Part shown: piece by piece, positions 11,366 to 23,977 of the stretch
How positions within the stretch are numbered: the stretch's first letter is position 1
Layout: each line of letters begins with the position of its first letter
NCBI GenBank assembly: GCA_019915015.1
Contig: JAHBBC010000014.1
Location: 248,001 to 312,000 of the forward strand
DNA length: 64,000 nt
Direction: 5' to 3'
From: Auriscalpium vulgare
Lineage: Eukaryota; Basidiomycota; Agaricomycetes; Russulales; Auriscalpiaceae
Notes under the pieces: generated by a model
Told to the model about the DNA's origin: nothing
Database searches by the model: none
The model's input: only the letters and a program-made list of their open reading frames with translations
Translations under genes and position numbers: made by a program

Positions 11366-12117
11366 CCGTCGCTACTCATTCCATGGGACATAGTTGACGT
11401 TGTTGGCCTAAGTTATCGTGTAATGAAGACCGCAGTACTGCAAACCATACTTGAATGTTCGCTTGAGCGCACAGCCACATGGTGCCGATCCGCCGGCCGC
11501 CGAACGCCGACGAGGTCCTCATCCTTCAAATACATCATGCGATGTGTAGAGAAAGGAACCCACAATTGCTCTGCCATCAAAATGTTCTGACACAACTTCG
11601 TCAGCCTGAACCTGACTTCGCTGCGAGCTATCCGCTGCCTGGCACTCACGGACTGCTCAGCAAGGTCGAACCCCAGTGGCGAAGTTAATCGAGTTTTGAA
11701 CGCCCATTCAGCACTGGCTCGGGACTGTTCTCACCGCCTTCTACAGGTTAGTGTTGTCTAGAACATAGCTGACGTTGTTGCTTCAATGCTTGCTGCCAGT
11801 GACATGCTCAGGCCATGCTGTCCTCACATTTGACGCTGGTATGTACGCAAGATATAAGTTACATGTTAGCTTCTCCCGGATCTCCAGGACAACACCGCTA
11901 CCTCTACCTTTTTCCTCCAGCGTTTAGGAACACGTTAGGCTTCTCTTTATCTGTTTGTTTAATGTCGCTCACGCCGTCCAGCAGTAGAGAACCCAAGAAT
12001 CCCCATCTCAGTTAACGTTAGCAAACACTCCGACAGTCAAGACGTCTTGCGTTCCAGAGTACCTAGTTTTGGCCAGGCGCAGCCCAGCTCAGTCGTCAGT
12101 CGGCGGTCGCTCAGACG
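11366..12117. other. intergenic, no gene seen
   Basis: About 750 bases with only short open frames lacking family motifs, splice logic or codon bias. Nothing can be supported here. Confidence 0.6.
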
Positions 12118-12827
12118 ATGCAGCCCTCGATGCACGAAAACGCGCGTAAACGTCAGCGGTCAGAGAGCGACAGCGATAGCGAGGCCGACAGTATCCTTGA
12201 GGGGACCTCGTCTAGTATGGCACGCCGTTCAGATGGCTTCCCACTACGCCTGTGCGTCTTACGCCCTACTGCACGCGTCTGATGCTGACTATCGCATTCC
12301 CGCTCTCATGACTTCACAATTCGCCCACATGCCACACGGACATCATCTCGCGCCCCCCGCAACGTCGGTACCCATCCTTATGGTCGCCCACATATTTATA
12401 TTTTGCGCTGGCATCCAACTTCCCGCTGACATGGATTTGCCTACGGTGCTAGTCCCGGCGCGTGCAAGTGCTGCAAAACACAAAAGGTGCGCCTCTCCGC
12501 GCCCCGTGATGCTCTGAGCTGACTTCAGTCCCATTCTGACATCTTGCCCTTTTACCCCTACCCGCTGCCCGCCTGTCTCGTAAACCCCGCGTCCTCTTCG
12601 ATGATCATCCTGCCGCGATCGAAACTGTGCGCCGATTACTCGCCCACTCCGCGCATCTCCATCACAATCGGGCCCTGCAGATAAAATGCCATTTTCCCAA
12701 AAACGAGAACGTGTGTCGACGATGCAAGGCAGAGAAGCTCCACTGTGTAGTCGAGGGGCGCAAGCCACGTGCAGGCAATGAGGAGGGTGACTTAGATGGT
12801 CGCGGAAGTTGTTGCACAGTTATGTGA
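12118..12827 (+). pseudogene. Zn2Cys6 transcription factor N-terminal remnant
   Basis: The two halves of a fungal Zn(II)2Cys6 DNA-binding domain can be read: ACKCCKTQK at about 12458-12487, then after a plausible intron starting at GTGCGC and ending at CTGCAG, IKCHFPKNENVCRRC and KLHCVVEGRKPR at 12681-12770. The six cysteines and the terminal GRKPR match this family in basidiomycetes. An acidic, Ser-rich start (MQPSMHENARKRQRSESD) lies upstream, but frames do not join: a stop precedes the first Cys in its frame, and an extra C in the CCC run at 12454-12456 would link it to the upstream frame. The frame stops about 18 residues after GRKPR, with none of the usual middle or C-terminal regulatory region, so this looks like a truncated copy. 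Confidence 0.6.
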
Positions 12828-13532
12828 TGTTCCGGTGTGGAGGAGCGAAGCGACGTTGACCGCAAGCGAGTGAGGGACGCCGGTGTCGATACTGTAAAAA
12901 AACCATGAATAAGTAGACTAGCATAACGCGGAGTTGAAGCCGACAGCCGGTGCAGAAACATCCCAATCATTGGTGAGAAGTTCTGACGAAGTAAAGCAAA
13001 AGTAGAGGCAGAGGACACGGCCATAGTTTCATCAGGTCAGTGTCATGACTTCGTGGCACATGAGAAGATCGACATTTTTGCTAAGCAGTTATAACTATAA
13101 GGGGGGTAACGAAAATTAGAGCACAACGCTACATATGATGTGGACAGGGATTGGGATCGTCAGCAGTCCATCAAGTGTCAGGGTATGAGTACAGAACGGG
13201 TATGGGCGTGGAGGTGGGTGAGCCATGAGCAGGCCATGTCAGTCCGAAACCGGATGATATAAAGCGAGGAGACAATGCGATGTGATGTGATGTGGTGCGA
13301 GCGACGGAAAACAGCGATATGAGGAGAACTGGGCGACGAGAGGGACAGACAACAAAGGATGCACAGCGAAGGACGAAACATCAGACACAGATAGAGAGAG
13401 ACCGACAGGGACAGAAAAGGAATATGACACACACACGGCCGCGGAAAAGAAAGCGCCAGAGAAACCCGCGCGACAGCAGAGGGAGGGGAAATAGACGACC
13501 AGGAATCGGGCCACCCGGCTTGACAGATTAGC
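12828..13532. other. intergenic, no gene seen
   Basis: Purine-rich stretches at about 13290-13500 on the plus strand give open frames on both strands without recognisable motifs. Part is probably the 3' UTR of the minus-strand Rua1-type gene ending at 13533. Confidence 0.5.
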
Positions 13533-15344
13533 TCAGTCCTCTTCGCTCTCCGTCTGGTCGTCTGGTTTGGTCTCTTCGAGCGCACGCGCATACGCTGCAT
13601 CCTCAATGAACACGTCGCGCTCGCCAGGGATGTGGGATGTGCCGTGGCACGCAGCCGCGTGCTTCCACCTGCTCGCGAAAAAATAACCAATCAGTTTCGA
13701 CGCGCTCGCCTCTCGACGTCGACTAAACAAGGGATCAAAGCGGCACGGGCGTACCAATACAGCTCGGGCACCTGCACGTACTGACATTAGCATCAATTGC
13801 TGGAGGGGAAGGGAGAGACAGGCAGACCTTCGTCTCCATGTTCTTCACGCCCTCGACGGGTGTCCACTTTCCGCACCGGTGGCACTTGCCCTCGCGCATC
13901 GTGTTGCGCTCAAGTTTCGTCGCATGAGGGCGCGGCACGGTGCGGAAGGCGGTGGGTGGCGAGAAGGGAAGGGCAGCCGCGGGAGAGATTCCTAGATGTA
14001 CGCGCACCGGTGAGCAAGGCGTGAGTAGGAAGAGTCAGGGAGCGTACCATGGAAGTACTGCATGTGGTAGCTACTGGGACGTCAGAGTAAGGAAGAATGA
14101 AGGATCCAGAAGGACTCTGTCCGTGTCTCAGCACCACAGAATCATTGTGAGTAAGTAAAGGCCACGCACTACTTGAACGCAGAGAACTTCATGCTGAACC
14201 ATGTGCGCGGGGAGCGTGGGCACAGCGGGCACAGACCAACCTTGCCACGCCCTGAGCCCTGAGTGAGGCGCGGCGTGTACAGATCGAGCGGAGAGCGAGG
14301 GGCATTGGGTGTGCCCTTGCCGCGAGGGTTCGCGCTGTAGTGGCGAAAGCAACGCATACATCTGTCAGTTTCTTGTCAGAAGAAATAGAGAAAGACATAC
14401 GTTGGGACCTTGAAACGCACGTAGAGGCGGGGGAAATCATGGTGGAGGGGGATGGATGGCGGGAAGGTGCGCGTCGGGGCGGAAAAGGTGTTGGAGGTGA
14501 CCATTGGTTCATTACCATCGTCGTTGTCGGAGGGTTCAGGGTCTTCGGCGTTGTCTTCCTCGTCGGACGAAGGCTGGAAGCTGGAGTCACGGCATTTGGA
14601 CGCCGTGCGTAAAGAGCTAGTGGGAAACGACAGGCGGCCGCGGTTGTTGGACTTCTGGGTCGCGCGCACGCGTTTGGCGCGGGGAGGGAGACTGGGCGAG
14701 GGAGATCGTGCGCGTTTTTGGTATCGCTGTCACCGACGATTTATCAAAACGCGCGCACGAAGGCTGAAGAAGTTCAGAAATACCTTGATCATACGACAAA
14801 GAGGCACGGAAGACGAAGTGAACGGGGAAACGTCCGAGGGACATGCTGATAGCGGCGAGGATGCGGCCGAGTCCTCCGGGGAGGGTGACTCCCCACGGGC
14901 GCAAATCAGCTGCGCCATGAGCGACGTGCGCGGGCGATCCGGTGTGTTGATGGAACTAGAGCTTGGATGCGTGTTCACAGGTGTGCGTAGGACAACCTGT
15001 CGATCGCGCGCACGCTGGATAGGCGAGATGCTCTGGCCGCGCGGAAATGGTGAGGCTGAGTCGCCACCAAACAACGCTGGGAAAATGTTGGGAGAAAACG
15101 GGTAGTGGGCTGATGCAGACTTTAAAAGCCATGGCGAAGGTGAGTTGGGCGAAGGAAGAAGGCGCGGGCGGGGAGGCGAGGGCGAGGCGAAGAGGGCGTG
15201 TTGGGGCCGCGGAGGCGATGGAAGGACGTAGTAGGCGGTCGTGGAAGGCCCAGAAGACGCAGAGGACGACTCTGACGAGGAGAAACGGGAAAAAGCGGGC
15301 AACGGCAGAAGGAATGGGGAGGGGGACGCGTCGAGGGCGAACAT
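13533..15344 (-). CDS. Rua1 C-terminal domain regulator
   Basis: Protein of 477 residues with the C-terminal zinc-binding domain first described in the Ustilago regulator Rua1. Exons are 15344-14734, 14691-14401, 14361-14173, 14073-14048, 13991-13828, 13771-13755 and 13668-13533; every junction keeps frame. The first 300 residues are Ser/Pro-rich and disordered. The domain carries paired cysteines CMRCFRHYSA, GLCPLC, NSYHMQYFHGISP, GKCHRCGKWTPVEGVK and ELYWWKHAAACHG, followed by an acidic tail ending ESEED. Two internal exons are tiny (26 and 17 nt), one intron is only 42 nt. A transcription role is inferred from Rua1; targets cannot be read here. It is divergent from the p24 gene, 224 bp away. 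Confidence 0.88.
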
Positions 15345-15568
15345 CGTGTGGGTGTATGCGCGCTGAAAACGCTTTATATGACGAGCAAGCCTTCACCTTG
15401 ACCGCCGCGATGTCGCGAAGAGGGACGTTGGAGGACGTGGGTGATGTCCGCGAAGACGCGAGTGGGACGAGCTCGCTGAAGGGACGAGCTCGCTGACTGT
15501 TTCCCACGGGTTGGCTGCGTGGCGGCCCGCTCGCTGCGGCGCTGCCCACCTGCGTTCGCTCGTCCACG

Positions 15569-16464
15569 ATGGCCAGGTCATTCCTCCCCGTCCTCCCCAT
15601 TCTCGCTCTTCTTCTTGCTCGACAGGCGCACGCAACAGCCCTCACCACTGCCCTCACGCCAAACGAACGACTTTGCTTCTACGCCGACGTGGACAAAGCA
15701 GGCGAGAAACTTGGCGTGCGTGCCTCCGTTGCTCTCACTGACCCTCCTCACTGACGTCTGCCCAGTTCTACTTTGCTGTATGATCCTACTCCATCTATGC
15801 TTACTTGAGTTGACACTGCATAGGTGCAAACCGGTGGTGACTTCGATGTCGACTTCGAAGTAAAGGACCCCAATGAGAAGGTCCTCCTCGACGGCGAGCG
15901 CGAGCGCCAGGGCGACTACGTCCTTACCGCGAACACGGTCGGAGAGTATGCTTTTTGCTTCGAGAATGACATGTCTACCCTCACCGACAAGCTCGTCGAG
16001 TTCGACATCATGGTCGAGAGCGAGCCGCGTCGCGAGGTCCCTGCAAAGCCGTCCCAGATCAGCGAACACACAAGCGCGCTGGAGGAGAGCATATTCCGCC
16101 TCAGCTCGATGCTCGCCAATATCAAACGGACCCAGAAATAGTGAGTGTTCTTCTGTTCGTATGATGCCGTGCGGGAGCTCACGGGTCGGCAGCTTCCATA
16201 CGCGCGAGAACAGAGGCTTTTCGATCGTCAAGTCGACACAAAAGTGCGTGTGTCTTTGACTGGCAAGACTCATACCTGACGCTCATCTCTTCCAGTCGAC
16301 TGTTCTGGTACGCTGTCTTTGAGACGCTCGGTGTTGTAGGCATGGCCATGTACGCCCCTTCCTTCCCATTCCATACACACATTCTCACCATGCCTAAACC
16401 CAGCTTCCAAGTCTACATCCTCCAAAACTTCTTCAACAAAACCGGTCGGAGATACAAAGTATAG
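15569..16464 (+). CDS. p24 family (emp24/gp25L) cargo receptor
   Basis: Type I membrane protein of the early secretory pathway that recruits cargo into COPII/COPI vesicles. Exons 15569-15715, 15766-15777, 15824-16140, 16193-16243, 16296-16349 and 16404-16464 give 213 residues, the normal p24 length. A signal peptide (MARSFLPVLPILALLLA) is followed by the GOLD domain (NERLCFYADVDKAGEK, VQTGGDFDVDFEVKDPNEK, GEYAFCFEND), a coiled coil (about 130-165), a TM helix (LFWYAVFETLGVVGMAIFQV) and a short basic tail NKTGRRYKV. The second exon is only 12 nt and supplies FYFA, needed to complete the conserved start of the GOLD domain. The tail lacks a plain C-terminal KKxx retrieval signal. Which p24 subfamily it belongs to is not certain. 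Confidence 0.92.
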
Positions 16465-16659
16465 CCGGCGCGCTGGATGAATAGTCGGGGGTACGAACGC
16501 GTATGCTTATTTATTTGTATCGGATGGTACACGACACGCCGCCGGGCGACGGCATGAGCTAATACAGACACCACGAGCTATACCCCAGTAGTGGTCCAAG
16601 AGATGAAACGTCCATGTTCTAGCATCTCGAATGTGTTGTAAAGTCTTGGTCTGGTCTAA

Positions 16660-19600
16660 TCACTCGGAGCGTCCGATGCCCGATGCCGTGGCGTACAACG
16701 CGTCTCGGTCGCCACTCTCGTCGACGAGCGCACGCAGGCGCCCGCCCTCCCTTTTCAAGAGCTCGCTCGGGCGGTCGAACTCGACCTGCAAGCGACAAAC
16801 ATCAACTTACCGCTCAGAATGCGATCGGGGTAACTCACAATACGCCCAGCATCCAGCACCATCTACGCCCCATGAGCAGAAGAAAAAAGGGGAGAAAACA
16901 GATGAACGTACAATTTTGTCCGCGTCCATAACCGTCTGCAGCCGGTGCGCCACTGCAAGAACCGTCACGTCCGCACTGATCTCGCGGCGGAGCGCGCGTT
17001 GGACCACCGCATCTGTGTCGTGGTCGATCGCCGACGTTGCTGTGCGCGCATCAGCACCGTTCTTTGCTCACAACTCGAGAAGAAAACGGTGAAGCACACC
17101 TTCGTCGAGGACAAGCAGTTTGCTTCGGCGCACCAGCGCGCGTGCAAGAGCGACCAGCTGCCGTTGCCCGACGGACAAGTTGGCGCCGCTCGCCGCAACC
17201 CCGCTGTCGAGCCCCAGGTGGGACGGCAGGCCGGCGGCGCGGCTCGCACTGTTCAGCGTCGCGTCATCGAATTGGGAGAACGGGTCCAGGTTGGTGCGCA
17301 GGGTGCCGGCGAGGAGCTCCGGCTAAGTGCAATGTCAGTACGGGAAGATGAGCGAGAGGAGGAAGGAAGAAGGGGCGCACCATCTGTGGGATGACTGTGA
17401 TGCTGGCTCTGAGCGTGGCGAGGTTGAGCCCGCTTGTGGGGAGGCCGTCGTAGAAGACGCTACCCTCCGTGGGAATCGCACGGAGTAGGGCCAGGGTGAG
17501 CGAGCTCTTCCCGCTGCCTGTCCGACCGACTGAAAACGTGCGCGCAAGTTCAGTGGCAAAAAGAGGCGCTTGGGGAGAGGGAGAACGTACCGACACCGAC
17601 ACGTTCGCCAGGTTTGATGTGGAACGAGAGCTCGTGCAGGATTTCTGGGCCATTCTGCCCGGCAGCAGACTGTTAGCCACGATGAGTACAGTGACTGGGG
17701 AGTAGAGCTCACCTCAGAGTAGCGCGCGGAGAGACCCTCGACGCGCAGGTCGCCGCTAGCGGGCCAGTACGCGGGGGGTTCGCCTTTCCGCGTTGGGCGG
17801 GGCTCCTGCTCGATGTCGATGTACGCTTGGATGCGTTCCAAGCTGTCGCCGACGATATCCTCCTCAGAAGATTAAGAGGAAGGTCCACATATGGGCTCAC
17901 CTGTTGGCTGTGCGAAATGAAAAGTATTAGGATAATCTATTGTAAGAGATGGTGCCGCATGTACCACTGATTTCGAAGCCATTGAGGTTTCGCACCCACC
18001 ACAGAATCATCCCGCTGAACCCGACTTATCACGATATTCAGCGCGTGCCTATGCCACTGTAAATGGGACCTACTGGCCATGGTGATAGAGAACCCTGTAT
18101 TTGAGGGCAGCGAATCGCCCCGGTTTGAGCCGTAGACGAGCCACGCTGCAAGGCCCGCAGAAAACGCGCTGCCGAGCGTCTGAATGCGCAGATTCACCCA
18201 TCTACAATTCTCGTCGGTCAGCACGGAGCAATTTGGGATGAGTGAAGGAAGGACCTGTTGAGGTTGTAAAATGTGTGCGCGACGCGCGTGTAGCGATCGA
18301 TGCGCCGGTACGACTCTGCACGCAGGGAAGCCTGCGCACTGTAAGCGCGAATGGACGCTGCCCATCCACGTATCATGTGAGTACCGCTGGCCTGCTGAGG
18401 GTAACTGGGAGAAGACGCACTAAGCCCTGCGATCGCTGCGCCGAAGTGCGCAAGCACAGGTGCGCGCGCGTTGCTCATCTCGCGCTTCACGGTAATCTGG
18501 GCACGCATATATACCTGTCCACAGGCGCCGCCTAGTAGCAGCACGAGCGCACCGGGTAGCAGCGCGGCAGGCGTGATCAGCACGACGGCGCCGAGCTTGA
18601 CGAGCATCTCCGTAGACTGGTTAACGACCGTTTCGAAGTTGTTCGCGATGGCGCCGTCAACTGACAAATGTACCGTTGAAGTTCGTCGAGGGTAAAATTA
18701 GGAGAAGACGTACGCGCGTTGATGTCTTGCGTGCAGCGCGCGATAACGCGCGAAACCGGGGTGGTGTCGAGCCATCTGTGGCTCATCAGCACTGTCAGGT
18801 ATCGTAGAGGATATATATTATATGTACCTGAGGGTGGTTCCGAGGACGGCCTGGATGAGCCGGAAATGCAGCGCACGCGACGACCGCACCGTGCCGAACA
18901 CATAGACCGCGCTACCGACGGTGTACATCGTAACGGATACGAGAAGAATACTGCAGTATACGTATACAGCTAAATAACTGCCGGGTTGCCGGGTGCTCGT
19001 CAGGCCAGTATGTGTATAGAGGATATGGAATACTAACAAGGTTATGTTGACTTGCGATGGATCATGCGCGAGGTCGTACTGCTCCGCCCAGTGGCCCATC
19101 CACCATGTTTGCAAGGACATCCCGGCCTCAGACGCGACGGTCGAACCCAAGAACGAAAACCAGAAGAGCAATATGTGGCTGCCGCTCAGGCTTTTGAAAA
19201 ATAGCTTCACTGTAGGACTGCATCAAAAGTCATGAGGCGGAGAACCGCAAGGGCGTACGCACGAGATTGCCAGCCGATGTGCCCCAGCGCCTTTTCCTCA
19301 GCAATAATCAACTTGCCCTGTATGGGTTTGGCTGCCTTCTCTGGTTCAGGGCTGATCTCCTTGTCGTCCTGCTCGATATGTTTGACTTCCTCTGCGATCT
19401 CAGCTTGCAAGGTCTGATCCTTTGCGAGTGCGTCGAACACCGAGCCTTGGCTTGCGATTGTGCCATCCGTGGCCAGCGAGACGACGAAGTCGGCGATGGG
19501 ACTAGCGAGGGCGACGTTGTGTGTCTAGATATTGTTTTATAGGGCAGCGCCATACAAGAGAGAAGACGCGCGCTTACGACGAGGAGGATAGTGCGTCCCC

Positions 19601-22600
19601 GTACTAGGTCCCCCTTGAAGCACTTATCGATGATCCAGCGGGCTGTATGCACATCCAGCGCGGCTAGGACCTAGATAATGTGAATAAGAGCAGATCGCGA
19701 CAGAGAAGGTGGACCAACATCATCGAGAACCAGTATCTCGGCCTGCGAGTATATAGCGCGCGCTAGGGTAACACGAGCCTGCGGGAACTAGTCAGAGCGC
19801 GAAAATCGTGTGCTGTGTTTCGGTTTCAAACCTTCTGTCCGCCACTATACGCCCATGTTTCAAAACGCGTCGAGCTTCGTCAAAAATAAAATGTACCTCA
19901 ATGTCAGGCCCTTCTCTCCGACTTCTGTCTTGTCTCCGGCTTCGAAGAGGTTGAGATCTTGGTTGAGCCCACACTGGTAATTGACTAGCTTTTGTCAGTT
20001 TGCCAGCGCAACGGTCAATGCGGTGCATTTGAATCATGTACCTTTCTCGTAGCGAGACTCGTCGTACGGCACCCCGAACAGGATATTGTCCTAGTAGATA
20101 TATAAATGGCGGAGTCGTACATAAAATTGAGAGCGGTACGTACGCGGATCGTTTCATTCTGAACCCAAGACTCCTGGGCGGCATACGCCACACCACCGTT
20201 CCTGGGCAGGTTGAACCATGACCTTTGTCCCAGCGGAACAAAGTGCATTTCACCTGGAAGCTTTGTCAGCCAATGATGAGCGAGCAGTGAGGCCGGCGTA
20301 CCGAGAAGCGCCATGAGGAGCGATGTTTTCCCGGAGCCGGTGGGCCCAATGATGAGATTGATGCAGCCGCGCTTAAACATAAGCTCGTCGTCGATGCGAA
20401 GAACGAACTTCCGGGAGGCGGTGTCGTCATTGGACCAAGTAAATGAAGCATTCGTAAACCCAATTGCGGCTTCGTCTAGACGATGAGGGTCAGTGATCGT
20501 GGATGGCTGAGGCGCGAACTCGTCGATGAGTTCTGTCTGCAAGTCGCTCAGTGAGTGAGTAGGTGCGGCGGGCAAACACGGGTAGGACTTACTTCCTGTA
20601 AGAACTCGGTTACGCGATCAAAGGAAACCTTGGCTGCAAATCAGATCAGTTTCTAATCCCATTCCGAGGCAGAAATGACCATTTACCTTGCATGTAATCA
20701 GGTAGCACGGAAAATATGAACCGAAGTTGATTCCGCAACAGTTCAAAGACTGGGCCGGCTGTTAGGGGAAGCAGGACCGTGACAAAGCACATAGCGCACC
20801 AGCCATAGAGGGGAACACTGTAGATGCTATGGAATAGTCAGCGATGATATAGTATCCGATTTGTTAGTTTGAGATGGCGCGTACGGAGCAGTATCTGCTT
20901 CATGATTCCTGTCTATATAGTGTTCTCAACATTAGCAGGCTCGACAGGCAACAATTGATACCACTCACATAGGTAACGTACGTCACCATCATCTAAAATG
21001 CATTCAGTGAGCAGTGAAGTCTGTCTGATACACGGTACGCACAGTGACGACGGGAATGACATGACTGAAGGTCGTTAGTTCTCGTAAGCGAAGCATGCGA
21101 CCAAACGTGACCTACTTTACAGTCCCGTTGAGCGTTCTCAATAATTTTCGCTTCCGGATGATCAAAAGCTCTGCGTCGCGAGTTTCTTTCACCGTGTCAC
21201 TGATCTTCGGCTCCCAGCCAAAGAGTTTGATCATACGCAGGACGCCCATGGCTGCCGGAACTCATGAGCATTATGAGGACTCAAGACATGCATCGCATAC
21301 CCTCGACCACAGTCTGCACGCGGGCATCGGTCTGGAATTATTTAGTGAAGTTCAGAGCGCCGTCAACTTCCCATAACTCCAGCTCATACCTTCTTCATGC
21401 TTTCCGCCTGCAAACCTTGGATGTAATGTGTGATCTTCCCGGGGATCGGAATAAACATGAGCATCGCAGCCATGCCTACGAAGGCACTGGATTATTCAAA
21501 ATTAGTTCGAATATGTACGCCAACGACACGGTGAACATACCTCCAGCCCAACAAAACATATAAGTACCAGACGCAAAGCGACACCTCTAGGGGCATCCAT
21601 ACCACTATGGCAGCGATCAGCTTTCGTGGCATCGGACGTGTCATCATCGCGCACCAAAATATAGGAAGTCCAAGCCGCGGCCAGTGATATTGCTGAGGTC
21701 GGTTGACACGAGGTTGTTGATTTTGCCGATCAAGTTACTGGCTCTTCTACCCGCGTTTCCGGTGTGCACGCCTCCCGCGATCTGGGGAGTAGCTGCCGTG
21801 TCCTTTCGCAAGCCATCAGTAGCCTCCGCCTTCATGCGGATACGAAGGGAGTGCTCGAAAACAAGCTCAGTTATGATGCTCTGAGTGCGAACGAGGACCG
21901 CACACTGACGAACACAATGAGGGATATTCTATGGCATATACATATAGGGCTCGCACTCACTCCGTTGTACGTGTACTGTTGCATTGCAATAGCGCCGAGG
22001 AAAGGGGCAACGAAGAGAGACAGAATCCATAGCCATGGACGGATGGTGGCCTGACCCTCGCCGTCTTGAAGGTACCTATCATAGGCTCAGCATATGCGAC
22101 GTAGCGCGACTGTGTCTAGAGACGCACAGCAAGAGCTTATTGATCCCGATCGGACCAGCGAAGTTGGACAAAGCCTAAATGAAGGTCAGATGGCGGTGAG
22201 AACGCGTAGAGAAGTTCCGAAACCTTGATGACAAGCATGGCCGCCATCGTAGTATACTCGCGTCCTGCGGGAAAGCGTTACAACCATGCGGTCCAGATTA
22301 AGTACTACGGCTAGCTCACTGAACACCATCAGGAAGCCAAGGAAGAAATGGCGCTTCGGAGCTCCCGAGAAGGTATCCAACTGCTTGAAGCTTCGTTCCA
22401 TCAAGTTTGTTGCGAGGTCATAATCTGGCACGGGGGGGAGGTCCTCGGGTGTGAGATGAGGTAGGCGTCTAGCCAAGAAGACTGTAGGGTCCATGTAGGA
22501 GAACGTCAACAAAGAGAGGATTGATGCAGTTTGCTCAGGGTTGGGTACCCGCGCCGGGTGCTGTGACGAAGGTCAGCATCTGATTGAACATATGCGCTGT

Positions 22601-23377
22601 ATTAACTTTCCTTTGGATCATAAGGGGTGTATCTTCTAGAAATCATCAAAGGCATCACGGTGGAAAGGATGCCAAGGACGGCGATTTTGATCCACAGCAA
22701 AGGACCGTCCAGAGCATCTACAGGCTGAAGAGTGTAAGTCGCTAGCGGCCACACATCTCTGTATACGTAGACAGCAAATGATGTAAGAAGGACACAGATG
22801 GAGTGCCTGCTGACAGTATCCCCAGCCGAGGCTGTGACTAGGAATGACGCGAGCGCAAGAACAGTGGCATAGACCTACGAATGTAAGACGACGGGCGGAT
22901 GAGCTGGAAGCTACTGGACGCACGTATGGCAGCATTTCGAGAATATCTATCCACTGAATGGTATATGGGAGCCCGTCGCGCCGCCTGCGGATAAGGGATT
23001 AGGGCTTTGGCGCGCTCTGACTTGAAGGGGCGACCGTACCTTCGCATACAAGTTGCGACAGACAGAAATATCAAAGACGTTGCCAAGAAGAGCCGTATGG
23101 AAGAAAGAGATAAGGCTGCATATAGGATCCGCCAGAGACGAGATTTGCTTCCAGAGGAGCTTGCAGCTGCGGGGACTGTCCGAGAATCTTCATTGGTGTC
23201 GGGCTCGGGAGCATGTTTGAACGGCTGTCCAGCAAAAATAAGACGAGATAGAAAGATGAGGGCTGAGATCGCAGTAGCATAGGCCGGCAGGAGCGTAGGC
23301 TCAACCTGTAGGTACCTTTGAATACGTGCGTGAGCAGAACTAGCAATTTTTTACTTGACCAGGGCCTTCACTGACAT
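16660..23377 (-). CDS. ABCC-type full ABC exporter
   Basis: Multidrug-resistance-protein-like exporter (Ybt1/MRP type) with many short introns. The proposed start at 23377 (MSVKAL spliced to VEPTLLPAYATAISALIF) is the weakest part. TMD0 and linker landmarks are RDVWPLATYTLQPVDAL and, at about 22510-22400, FSYMDPTVFLARRLPHL. Nucleotide-binding domain 1 has Walker A GPTGSGKTS (about 20340), signature SGGQKARVTLARAI (about 19830-19770) and Walker B ILVLDDV. Domain 2 has Walker A GRTGSGKSS (about 17510), signature LSVGQRQLVALARAL (about 17190-17150), Walker B LLVLDE and the switch histidine in AVAHRLQ. The last exons are 24 nt (MVLDAGRI) and one ending at 16660 with GIGRSE. NBD1 lacks the canonical Walker B glutamate (LVLDDV), the usual ABCC asymmetry. 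Substrate cannot be inferred. Confidence 0.88.
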
Positions 23378-23977
23378 TGTGTCGCCGACCTAATGTTGGC
23401 GAGGTCACGGTATGTTCGAAACTGGACGGCCAGATAGCGAGACTGCTGTGGTCGTTTGAGTCCAAGGAAGGAATTGCTAGAGTGCGCTCGACTTGAGGCA
23501 GCGGAGATGAGAAGCCGTGATCGAAGCAGGCCGAACGACGGGCTCTGCACGCCGCCGCCGCTCACCGCGTCAGGTCCGCAGCAGCTCATCCTAGGTCATC
23601 ACCAAAAAATAAGCGTGATGCATACTACCAGTCACCAGGGCCGCGATGGTCGCCGGATAATTGGTCGCCCTAGTCGCCGGTATGCACCAGCTGCAGATGT
23701 TTTGGGTAGCAACAGTTGAGCAACGGCGTACAAGGCTCGAGGCTCGGGCCGTGGGCTGCCGACGGCATCAACATGCAGGCGGCACGCCGGCGGCCCGGCA
23801 GCCTGGACATCTCCTTCTCCTCGCCCTCAGCCTCAGCGACGAGCCTGGTACTGAGCCGTTCAACTTCGACCTGTTTAGGGTCCATACACAACATAGTAAG
23901 TCGACCCCGTGCGTTGTGACGGCCTGACACTTTCATCACTGACTTGGCTGTGTCGCAGCAGGCCATCATTCATCTTC
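23378..23977. promoter_or_regulatory. divergent intergenic between ABC exporter and F-box gene
   Basis: About 600 bp between two divergently read genes. It may also contain the true first exon(s) of the ABC exporter: the minus strand here shows short open stretches but no convincing membrane helix that splices in frame. No specific operator or box is claimed. Confidence 0.35.

Noticed and set aside
12800..12827. CaaX-like C-terminus (CTVM) on the Zn2Cys6 fragment, suggesting a prenylated protein or pheromone
   Set aside because: It arises where the broken frame happens to stop; the fragment is a DNA-binding domain without its usual continuation.
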